Shown one piece after another: positions 1 to 7,730 of a stretch of DNA of 22,892 nt. Positions within the stretch are counted from its first letter, which is position 1, and the number at the start of each line of letters is the position of its first letter. The DNA lies in contig SMOI01000465.1 of NCBI GenBank assembly GCA_008000375.1, forward strand, positions 1 to 22,892, written 5' to 3'. Source of the DNA: Poteriospumella lacustris. Its lineage: Eukaryota > Sar > Chrysophyceae > Chromulinales > Dinobryaceae. The position numbers and the translations under genes are program-made. The notes under the pieces are model-generated. The model was not told the origin of the DNA. It did not search any database and saw nothing but the letters and a program-made list of their open reading frames with translations.

Positions 1-236
1 AACGTTAGGAGCAGTATCATTGACTTCCAACGGGAGGCTAACGTAATTATGAAGTGTAGTATTACTGGTGGAACTCGGAATGACTAGCGATGTATGTACA
101 GTTACCCCACGCAGTCGAGACGCATACTCTGCACTCACACACGGCTGGACTCAGAACGAACGAGTCTTCTTCACGACAGATGCATGCACAACAATCAACA
201 AACACGAGTCTCTCTATCAACGAGACGGACGGGCGA
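1..236. other. 3' flank of carrier gene, no gene seen
   Basis: This stretch lies just downstream of the minus-strand carrier stop codon. Short open frames exist on both strands, but none has an ATG-initiated, recognisable or compositionally convincing protein. It is probably the 3' UTR or terminator region of the carrier gene. Confidence 0.4.
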
Positions 237-1244
237 TCATCGGACGGCCGTCGAGACGTTGCAGTTGTTCTCTTCGTCTTCCAACGCAGCACCGCCAGAC
301 CGTGACGGTGCCGTGGGATACGATTGGTATTTCTCCGGGTACCATCGGTGGTCCAAGGTAGCCTTCGTGATATCATAAATGGGCAAGATCGTCGCCGCGA
401 CAGGTCCCGCGCGGATGAGTGTGTACGTCAGACCGCGAAAGAAGCCACGGACACCCCCTTCCGCCCACGTCGTCTGCACACAGTGCCACGTGGACCTGTA
501 CTTCTGGCGGCTGATGTCGAGCTGCATCTTCGCCTTGATCACATCAAAGGGATAGATCACCAGCCACGAGAAGATGCCGGCGACAGAGGCAGAGATGGCG
601 CGCATGTACATGGGGTACGACTCGGGACGCTGGTGCTGCACCGCGTGCGTGGGCATCTCCGTCGGATTGAAGCAGATCGCCTTCACCGTCTCGTACGTCC
701 ACAGATACACTCCGCGACCTGGTGATTCCATGATCATTGACAACAACGAGCCGCGGTAAAAAGCCCGCGGGGAATTGTTCCGCTGCCACATGTACTGCAC
801 GCACTGCGTGAAGCTCATCTGCTTCGCGACCTGCAGCTGGATCTTGATCACGCCCATCGGAGACGTGAACGGCGCCATGACCGCGCCCGACAAACAACCC
901 GCAAAGAAGATATTGCTAAGTGGTGTGCGATTGTCCTCGGCGGAACTGGTACGCGTCAAAAGCAGCGACTTGAAGGACTCGTAGGTGGCGAAGTTGATCG
1001 CCGCCACACAGCCCACCGTCATCAGCGGAGGCATGATTCCGCGATACAGCTGACGCAATACCTCCATGTTCCACCCGTTGATCGATAGGTTCTGTCCCAC
1101 TTGCATGCGCACCTTGAGCGAGTCGAACGGATGGCCGACGAGGACGCCGCTGGCACCGGCCACACTGCCCGCGATGAACGAGGACACGTTCATGGAGTCT
1201 TTGAACACCTCCAATGCGTCCTTCTTTTCTAGTGAGCCACTCAT
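237..1244 (-). CDS. Mitochondrial carrier family (SLC25) protein, 335 aa
   Basis: Predicted inner-membrane solute carrier of the mitochondrial carrier family, which exchanges metabolites by a six-helix alternating-access mechanism. Three tandem repeats of about 100 residues are visible. Each has its matrix signature at the end of its odd-numbered helix: HPFDSLKVRMQ (about residues 38-48), SPMGVIKIQLQ (about 128-138) and YPFDVIKAKMQ (about 231-241). The matching G-rich even-helix segments such as YRGIMPP, YRGSLLS and FRGLTYT follow. The overall look resembles the SLC25A20/45/47/48 group (acylcarnitine or amino-acid-like carriers), but the substrate cannot be read from sequence. The first true ATG is at 1244; the in-frame extension to 1310 begins at TTG. 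Repeat 2 has Gly where the PxD/E signature normally carries an acid. An extra hydrophilic tail of about 25 residues follows helix 6. No intron is needed. The gene diverges from the cytidylyltransferase gene. Confidence 0.9.
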   Translation of the reverse strand: MSGSLEKKDALEVFKDSMNVSSFIAGSVAGASGVLVGHPFDSLKVRMQVGQNLSINGWNMEVLRQLYRGIMPPLMTVGCVAAINFATYESFKSLLLTRTSSAEDNRTPLSNIFFAGCLSGAVMAPFTSPMGVIKIQLQVAKQMSFTQCVQYMWQRNNSPRAFYRGSLLSMIMESPGRGVYLWTYETVKAICFNPTEMPTHAVQHQRPESYPMYMRAISASVAGIFSWLVIYPFDVIKAKMQLDISRQKYRSTWHCVQTTWAEGGVRGFFRGLTYTLIRAGPVAATILPIYDITKATLDHRWYPEKYQSYPTAPSRSGGAALEDEENNCNVSTAVR

Positions 1245-1917
1245 GCCGGGGGTTGTGACACGATAGGACGGTGATGTAGCGGTGGCTGGTTGGGTTAGGA
1301 GGAACGCCAAAAACGACAGGGTCTCGTGCTGGGATGCCTCAACAGCTCATTCCCTTCCTCTTCACACAGTTTTTGACGTCTTCTGCCGGTCAGAAGCAAC
1401 GAGGATTTAGTATATCGATTGACATTCCCTTGTAACCTTGAAGTGCAAGGACAGTGCTGTAGTGTCTTCGCCGATGGAGACGATGGGATGTTCCGCGAAG
1501 GAGTGGCGGCACCCCACGACGAAGATGGTCGCCGAACAGAGAGACGGCACCATCTGTGGGAGGGCCTCTGTCAAGAAGTCACCACTCGCTGGGTTCCGTC
1601 GGTAGCTGCAACCGACACAGGACCGCCATCTCCCGCAGAGTCTCTCCTGTGGAATCGACCGAGACGTTTCAGTTTTTCTGCTGCTGCTGACTGATGACTG
1701 CGCACACGACGACGGCGACGGTTGGCGGGGCGGCTCGCTCAACGGTGACCCGATTCGGTTGTCCTTGCACTTCGTCGTCCTCCGCGACTCCTATCTCGGT
1801 TCAACGATGGAGTAAAACGACACTGTCGATCGAAAGTGCATCCTTTTTGGGAGATCGTGTACGCCTTACCGACGAGTATCGTGAGTGTGTCTAATTGATC
1901 GGCGAACGTGTGGCAGC
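1245..1917. promoter_or_regulatory. Divergent intergenic region between carrier and cytidylyltransferase genes
   Basis: About 670 bp separate the two divergent start codons, so both promoters and both 5' UTRs should lie here. Small open frames on each strand (for example 1694-1894 plus) have no recognisable content and are treated as UTR. I see no clear TATA box or tRNA. Confidence 0.45.
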
Positions 1918-3626
1918 ATGTCGGTCGTTGAGAAGATTCGTTGGGACAAAGTCGGCAAAAACGTCCTCATCTGGACGTCGGCGGCGGCCGTCACGTACAG
2001 TATCTACTGGTATTATTTGGGAAGAAAGCATTCCGAGTCCCGCAATGAGTTGCAGAAGAAGTTGGAGCAGGTGCGTGGTCGCGCCCCCTTCGGGGTCGTC
2101 CGAACGGTGTTTCCTAACGCACGCGTCGTCGTTTTTAGGCGGAGAAAATGGTACAAGACCTGGAAGAAAAGCTGCTTTCGTTGGAGCAGCTGGACTTGCA
2201 ACAAGACGGAGAAGGCAGCTCGAAGTCCGGCAAGAAGGAGATCCGCATCTGGATGGACGGCGTCTTCGACATGATGCACTACGGCCACGTCAACGCCTTC
2301 CGACAGGGCCGCTCCCTCGGCACGCACTTGATCGTCGGTGTGAACAGTGACGAGACCATCACGAAGTGCAAGGGCAAGCCCATCTGCAGCGAACAGGAGC
2401 GCATCGACACGGTGCGCGGCTGCAAGTTCGTCGACGAGGTCGTCGAGGGCGTGCCGTACGTGATGAACGACGAGTACCTCGAGTACGTCATCAAGAAGTA
2501 CCGCATCGACTACATCGTGCACGGCGACGACCCCTGCATCGTCGACGGCAAGAACGTGTACGAGTCGGCCGTCAAGCTGGGCAAGTACCTGACCATCCCG
2601 CGCACCGAGGGCATCTCCACCACCGACATCGTCGGCCGCATGTTGCTCATGAGCACCTTCCACCACCACAACAACACCCCCAGCCAACACTCCTCGGACC
2701 AGGGATCGTCGCCGGGCACGCCTGGTACGCCATTGACGCTGGCCTCGCGGGCGTTGGTCAAGAACGACCCGCAGAACGGCGGCGTCTTGGACCGCAAGTC
2801 GAACTTCTTGACCACGTCGCGCATCCTGCGTCTCTTCCATGCTGGTGCTCGTGCTCCGAAGCCTACAGACCGCGTGGTCTACGTCGCGGGTGCCTGGGAC
2901 ATGTTCCACGCCGGCCACATCGAGTTCCTCGAGAAGGCGCGCGCCTTCGGCGACTATTTGATCGTCGGCGTGCACAACGACACCATCGTCAACCAGCGCC
3001 AGGGCATGAACCTGCCCATCCTGACGCTGCAGGAGCGGGTCCTGTCGGTGCTCGGCTGCACGTACGTCGACGACGCGTTGATCGACGCGTCGGAGGAAGT
3101 GACCGCGGACATGATCGCCTTCCTGCGCATCTCCACCGTCGTCATCCGCGACACCGGTACGCCCCCCGCCCCCACCGCTGCCGTCCACCGCCCGCGAACG
3201 AACCCGCCTCACCTGTGTCTCTGCCTGTGGCTGTGTCTGCGACTGTGTCTGTGTTTGTAGGTGACAACTCCGTCCCGGAGGCGTACGCGCTGGCCGCGCA
3301 GCAGGGTCTGCTGCAGAAGGTCGCCGTGTCCTATTCGTTGTCCGGTACGCCGCCCCCACCCCCCGCCGCTGCCACCGTCTGCGTCGCCTCGTGGATCGCT
3401 GACTGTTGTTTTGTTGCCCTTGCCCTTGTCCTTGACCGATGTAGCGCTGGACTTCGTCGACCGCATTTTGAACCAGCGCGAGCGCTACGCCGACCGGTAA
3501 GTCTCCTCGTCCGCCCTCGCTGCTGACCTGCGCTGCTGACCGCGCCGCTGTCTCTCCCGCCGCTGCAGCTTCCAAAAGAAAATGGCGGCCGAGCAGGAGT
3601 TCTACAAGAACAAGTACAACCTGTAG
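1918..3626 (+). CDS. PCYT2: Ethanolamine-phosphate cytidylyltransferase, membrane-anchored, 454 aa
   Basis: Catalyses CTP + phosphoethanolamine to CDP-ethanolamine, the regulated step of the Kennedy pathway to phosphatidylethanolamine. Exons: 1918-2070, 2139-3156, 3261-3344, 3445-3496 and 3569-3626. All junctions are GT-AG, and the summed length (1365 nt) keeps frame to TAG. The family's two tandem cytidylyltransferase domains are present. Domain 1 has HYGH (residues 98-101) and RTEGISTTDIVGRM (206-219). Domain 2 has HAGH (308-311), with the degenerate C-terminal motif region usual for the second domain. Exon 1 adds a hydrophobic segment (about residues 15-34, NVLIWTSAAAVTYSIYWYYL), followed by a coiled-coil-like stretch (39-73). 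This implies membrane anchoring, as in plant PECT1-type enzymes, whereas the animal enzyme is soluble. Intron 1 contains a CTAAC branch-like site. The start ATG at 1918 is supported by the open exon 1; an internal ATG at 2148 would give a soluble form. Confidence 0.95.
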
Positions 3627-3946
3627 GCGGCCCCTACTCTACGGCGGCCTCGACAGCCAGATACAGCGACCCGTCGGGGCGGGGTGACCATGTAACGCGC
3701 GCGCCGGGCGGCGCGGCGGTCAATACTTACGCACAACCTCACACACGAACACAACGCGACGCGTTGACAACGATTTGAAGGGGATAGGAGGAAGAGGGAG
3801 AGGAGGAAAGGGGGTAGAATGAGAGCAGCGGGTCCGACGCCGCTCGGTGAGAGGCGAGCCCCCCCCCCCCGCCTCACCGACAGACAACGACAGATGCAGC
3901 GGCGGCTATGGACTAGGGCTAAGGCAGAGGGGCGGCGGGGCGGGCC

Positions 3947-5263
3947 TCACTCGTCCTTCTGCTTGGCGCTGGACGACGCACTCGGCGCTGCGGACTGGCG
4001 CGCGGAGTCGTAGAGGTCCTCGTCGTCGTCGTCGATCAGCGTGGGCGACGCGACGTCTTCCGCCGTCGCATCCGCAGCGACCGCCGCGTCGTCGGTGCTG
4101 TGCAGTGGCGGAGCTGCGGCTAGCGCTTCCTCTGTCGGCACTGCGGTGGCGGCTGGGCGGTCGGGCTCGACGACCGTCGGCGCCGCCGCCGCCGCTGTGG
4201 CCGTCGCTGCTGCCGTCACCGCTGCCACCGTCGCCGTCGCCATCGTCGTCGTTGACCGCGACGCGGACGGCGCCGGCGTCGGCGCTGTGATCTTGCTGAA
4301 GACAAAGGGAATGCCGATGTAGCTGCGGGCGACGTACTGGCGGTACTCGTCCCCGTAGAAGCGCAGCAGCAGCTCCTCCTCGTAGGGGATACGCTCGTGG
4401 AAGAACTTCCACGAGACGTAGAAGTACGCGGCGAAGCACCAGAAGTTGCCCAGCACCAGCTGCATGCCGATCGACCAGTAGAACCAGCCGAAATACGACG
4501 GGTGGCGGAGATATTGGTACAGGCCCGAGGTCATCAGGCGGTGGTGACTGGGCTTCTCGTGGGCGATCATGTGGTTGAACGACTCGCCGCACTGCCACAT
4601 CGCCAGCGACCGGAAATACTGCCCGCCCACCACCATCACCAAACCAACCAGAAAGAACAGTGGGTACCGCAGCCGCCGTGAACCAAACAAGAGCACTTCG
4701 ACCCAGAACTCGACGAAGGAAGCGACGATGGCGACGGTGTAGTTGAGACTGTGGTTGACGATGAAGGCTGCACAGCGTCACGGCGAGCAACAGCGGGTGA
4801 GACACAGGGGCGAGACTGGCAGCCAGGGAGGGGAGAGGAGGACTTACAATCAGTGGAGAAGCTGTGCGGCTGGCGCAGCGACGTCACGAAGAACTCCAGG
4901 AAGTGGAAGGTGGCCAGGAGGACGATGTGCAAGCTCCACACGATCTACGCGCACGACAGACGGTCAGTACGCTACCGAGGCGGCAACCGAGGGATTGAAG
5001 CTTACCAAAGAAGACCGGACCAGTCCGTATGGCAACAGGAACAAGGAACACAACAAAAGGGACAAGTGGAAGCCCGCCACAGCACCCACAGCTGTACCGA
5101 TCAGACCCGAACGACCAACACCGTGATGATCGCGATAATGCGGATATCGCTCCCATCCAATGAAATTTAACGCTTCTTGCAAGGTCTCCATCGCGTGCGT
5201 GGTGCGGTCTAGAACTCGACGCAAACCGTGTCGAATTTTTTGAACTAGGTCTTCAGAGCTCAT
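3947..5263 (-). CDS. ICMT: Protein-S-isoprenylcysteine O-methyltransferase, 391 aa
   Basis: Methylates the C-terminal prenylcysteine of CaaX proteins (Ras, Rho, G-gamma, lamins) at the ER, using S-adenosylmethionine. Exons on the minus strand: 5263-5006, 4944-4848 and 4767-3947; introns of 61 and 80 bp are GT-AG and preserve frame. The family core is clear: FHFLEFFVTSL and SFIVNHSLNYTVA in the membrane-helix region, then ESFNH, TSGLYQYLRHPSYFGWFYW (RHP at 206-208) and the EEELL segment that follow the SAM/prenyl pocket. Several hydrophobic helices precede and follow. The start ATG at 5263 has AAA at -3 to -1, and no upstream in-frame ATG exists. After the catalytic core an Ala/Thr-rich tail of about 110 residues ends in an acidic patch (DDDDED) and KQKDE, which fits the KxKxx COPI ER-retrieval signal. 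The usual ICMT is about 280 residues, so the tail is lineage-specific. Confidence 0.95.
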
Positions 5264-6132
5264 TTTGGCCTCCTGGTGGCTCGAAACTTCTGAGGAAAAT
5301 AGTAACCACCTAAACCACTCACCGTCCAATTATTTTTCTGTCAGATGGATGGTCACTCTCTCGACGTGGTCACCTGAAATCGACAGAGTCGCCACTTGTT
5401 TCGCTGTTTCCCTTTGCGGTTGACGTCGTGTTCCCTGCGCACTCAGGAGAGCACAGCCCTGTTGTGAGAGGGAGCCCACAGACCAAACCCCACACCGACA
5501 CAAATGCGTTTCGATTTTGTTTTTATCAGAAACAGGAAAGGTGACGTGACTTGTAAGGGGCTAAGGCGCAAACACGAGGTTGGTGTTGAAGTTGGATACT
5601 GGGCAAGAGAACAGTTGCTTGGCGAGGATTTATATATATAATGGCATTTGGTGCACAAAGTAAAACCCCAGCGGAACGTACAGTGGGGCCCCTGAGGCCC
5701 CGAGGGACATCGTCCTGACACACACGAAACGTATTGGGGGGACGAGAGGTATCCTCCAATGCAACGACATGAACGAGGAAATGAAAACAAGGACGCGAAG
5801 TCGCCCTCGTCACTGTAAACGCGGTGTGCAGGTGCAGGTGCAGGTGAAGGGTCTCGAGTTGAAGCTGGTCACCATTGATCACAATACATTTCATTGCATA
5901 CACTGCATGTGCCAACAAAGACGTTCACACGTGTATGAACCCTGCCACAGCTACAGCTCTTGGTGTGCTTTGAATCAATACCACCAACTTTGTTCTCATC
6001 GATGCTTCCAGTATCTCATCCCAGCGAGAGTGGTGTGGCTGTCACGGGGTAAACGATCAACATCGCCCACAATACACTAAATTAGCCTTGTATAATATTT
6101 ATCTGTCATTTGAAAGGGATATAATCTACAGG
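5264..6132. promoter_or_regulatory. Divergent intergenic region with TATATATATA tract
   Basis: About 870 bp separate the ICMT start (minus) from the start of the tail-anchored protein gene (plus). The region is less GC-rich than the flanking genes. It contains a self-complementary TATATATATA at 5631-5640, which could serve either strand, and a GTGCAG triplication near 5826-5843. Open frames here show no recognisable protein. An upstream non-coding exon for the plus-strand gene is possible, because CTACAG directly precedes its ATG. Confidence 0.4.
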
Positions 6133-6727
6133 ATGACTGAATCTGAGCCAGTATCCCTAAATCTGACGGTGTCGACAGCTTCTTCCCCTCCGAGAGTTGT
6201 CTCGAGCATGGCCATCTGTCGCAACCAGTCATTCATATTCGATGTATCGCATAGAAAGGAGAACCCTTTCATTTTTCTCAATATCACAAATCAATGTCAC
6301 AAGCAAAGCTACCTCATACGAACGAGAGGTTCCACTGCGCACGGTTCTTTGGAGAGTGCAATCATTTGTCGCTAATCTTGATTGTTTGTCTTTCAATTGT
6401 AGGCGGAACCTTTCCCTCGACCTTCATTGATGTTGGAACGATAATTTTCTCCGAACCACAGTGTCCTCCATCATTTAATATGAAGTTCACTAAGGTAAGA
6501 CAGCCCACAATGCTGCGATGCACCGACAAGTGGGGATATTGACGTGCTGGCTTCTGTAGATTGTACAACAGGGTCTACAACAGGGTCAAATGCTTCGGAA
6601 CCGGTTGGCTTCCGTCGAAGGAAAATCGTTCATCGCTGCCTACTTGTTTCTCTTTGTTCTGTTTGGGCTCATCCAGCGTCACTACCCAAAGGGTATCCAA
6701 CGAAAGCCGAGAACCAAGCAGGTGTAG
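6133..6727 (+). CDS. Tail-anchored membrane protein, possibly MSP/VAP-like, 160 aa
   Basis: Three exons: 6133-6355, 6403-6494 and 6560-6727. Intron 1 (47 bp) has a GCTAATC branch-like site, a long pyrimidine tract and TTGTAG. Intron 2 (65 bp) has the donor AAG|GTAAGA and ends CTTCTGTAG. The 483 nt join into one frame from ATG to TAG, which is strong support because each exon alone is short. The predicted protein has a beta-rich N-terminal part of about 105 residues (with PFIFLNITN and SGTFPSTFIDVGTIIF), then a Gln-rich linker. A single hydrophobic helix follows at residues 129-143 and a basic tail (QRHYPKG...RTKQV). That is tail-anchored topology. The N-terminal part loosely recalls an MSP (VAP) sandwich, but the assignment is a guess. 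A short helix with a basic tail could favour a mitochondrial or peroxisomal rather than ER membrane. Confidence 0.65.
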
Positions 6728-6820
6728 ACGGTAGAGTAGTGTAACTGTGTTGCCGCCGACTGGCAATTGGTCTGCTTTGTTCTTGCTTCTCTTTTGCCCC
6801 CACTCCAAGAAGTAAGAGAC

Positions 6821-6825
6821 AAAAA
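6821..6825 (-). terminator. Pol III T5 terminator of minus-strand tRNA
   Basis: Five A on the plus strand (T5 on the transcribed strand) lie 8 nt past the tRNA 3' end, which is the normal RNA polymerase III stop. Confidence 0.75.
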
Positions 6826-6833
6826 TAGAAGCC

Positions 6834-6905
6834 TAGCGAGGGATGGTATCGATCCATCGACCCTAGGGTTATGAGCCCTATAAGCTACCACTGCTCCACC
6901 CCGCT
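6834..6905 (-). tRNA. tRNA-iMet(CAT): Initiator tRNA-Met (CAT), copy 1
   Basis: A 72-nt intronless cloverleaf. The 7-bp acceptor stem begins with the A1:U72 pair typical of eukaryotic initiators. The D stem is GAGC/GCTT, and the anticodon arm TAGGG-CTCATAA-CCCTA has the three consecutive G:C pairs next to the loop that mark initiators. The T stem is GATGG/CCATC. The T loop is ATCGATA, so it starts with the initiator-specific AUCG instead of TPsiC. Position 60 is T where A is the usual initiator base. The internal B box reads GGATCGATACC. It serves translation initiation in the cytosol. Confidence 0.95.
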
Positions 6906-7013
6906 GATCGAACTGGGGACTGACAGGAATAGAAACAATGGGCATCGTGAGGCGATATCTTCGACGCGTAGGATTTTGTAGTGCTTGATATTCTCAAGGT
7001 TCTAACAGTTGAC
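6906..7013. promoter_or_regulatory. 108-bp spacer between head-to-head tRNA genes
   Basis: The 5' ends of the two initiator tRNA genes face each other across this spacer. Any upstream Pol III factor contacts of both genes would have to fit here. I see no TATA box on either strand. Confidence 0.4.
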
Positions 7014-7085
7014 AGCGGGGTGGAGCAGCGGCAGCTTATAGGGCTCATAATCCTAGGGTCGATGGATCGAAACCATCCCTCGCTA
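7014..7085 (+). tRNA. tRNA-iMet(CAT): Initiator tRNA-Met (CAT), copy 2
   Basis: A 72-nt intronless cloverleaf with the same acceptor stem (A1:U72), T stem and AUCG-type T loop (ATCGAAA) as copy 1. It differs from copy 1 at four positions: two in the D loop, T for C at position 39, and A for T at position 60. The T39 change turns the third of the initiator G:C pairs (31:39) into G:U. It is followed by TTTT at 7107-7110. It is probably functional, though the wobble is unusual for an initiator. Confidence 0.93.
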
Positions 7086-7106
7086 GTTGGACCAGTGGTC
7101 CATTGC

Positions 7107-7119
7107 TTTTCTCCCTTTT
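7107..7119 (+). terminator. Pol III T4 terminators of plus-strand tRNA
   Basis: Two TTTT runs (7107-7110 and 7116-7119) follow the tRNA. A small hairpin, TGGACC-AGT-GGTCCA (7087-7101), lies between the tRNA and the first T run. Confidence 0.65.
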
Positions 7120-7730
7120 GCACAACACGATAGCCACCGCTATCGATCATAAACCACAAACACGTGATAGAATTGTCGATAAAACCACCAGTATTGACCC
7201 AGTTGCCACGTTTGTGGCTCAACGTCGGCCATCGTTAAGAAAGTGCAGCGTGACCACAGAGGTCCTCAGCCAATCCAAATACGAATCATTCCCAATGTAT
7301 CATCACAAAAGCATTGTAGGCATCCCTACCAGCACCAATTTGTCAATTTTGACGAGATACAAAGTGGAAGGGGGCAGATTTGCGACCCATTTCGTCGCAG
7401 AAGTCGATTGGATTGATCAACGACGAGCGGCGGCGGCGGCGGTGGTCGGGAGCTTGACGAGCTGCACGATGACGATGTCGTGGCAGACCGACGGAGAAGT
7501 GTGGCCGTGGTCAGTGGGGGCGCACTGCCAACTGCGGCTTGGCAGTTTGGACGCAGCGAAAGGCGCTCGGAGGACCGAGAGACCCAAGGCAATTGACGTC
7601 CTCCCAGGACGATGTACATCGCTTTCGGCATCGAAAGGCGGTGAATCGGACGAGGGTCGATCGTGTCTTGTGTGGGTGAGACAACGTGAACCGGTGCTTT
7701 GTTGGATTGAACGAGTTTCAGGAGCGCAAC
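7120..7730. promoter_or_regulatory. Upstream region of the ankyrin-DHHC gene
   Basis: About 610 bp without a supported gene, expected to hold the promoter and 5' UTR of the palmitoyltransferase. It contains a short CGG run at about 7426-7443. Overlapping open frames exist on both strands, but none begins with a convincing ATG or shows a recognisable protein. Confidence 0.4.

Noticed and set aside
2013-3575. 520-codon minus-strand frame over the cytidylyltransferase gene
   Set aside because: It is an antisense shadow of a clearly recognisable enzyme, low complexity and without motifs; it also runs across four well-defined introns.
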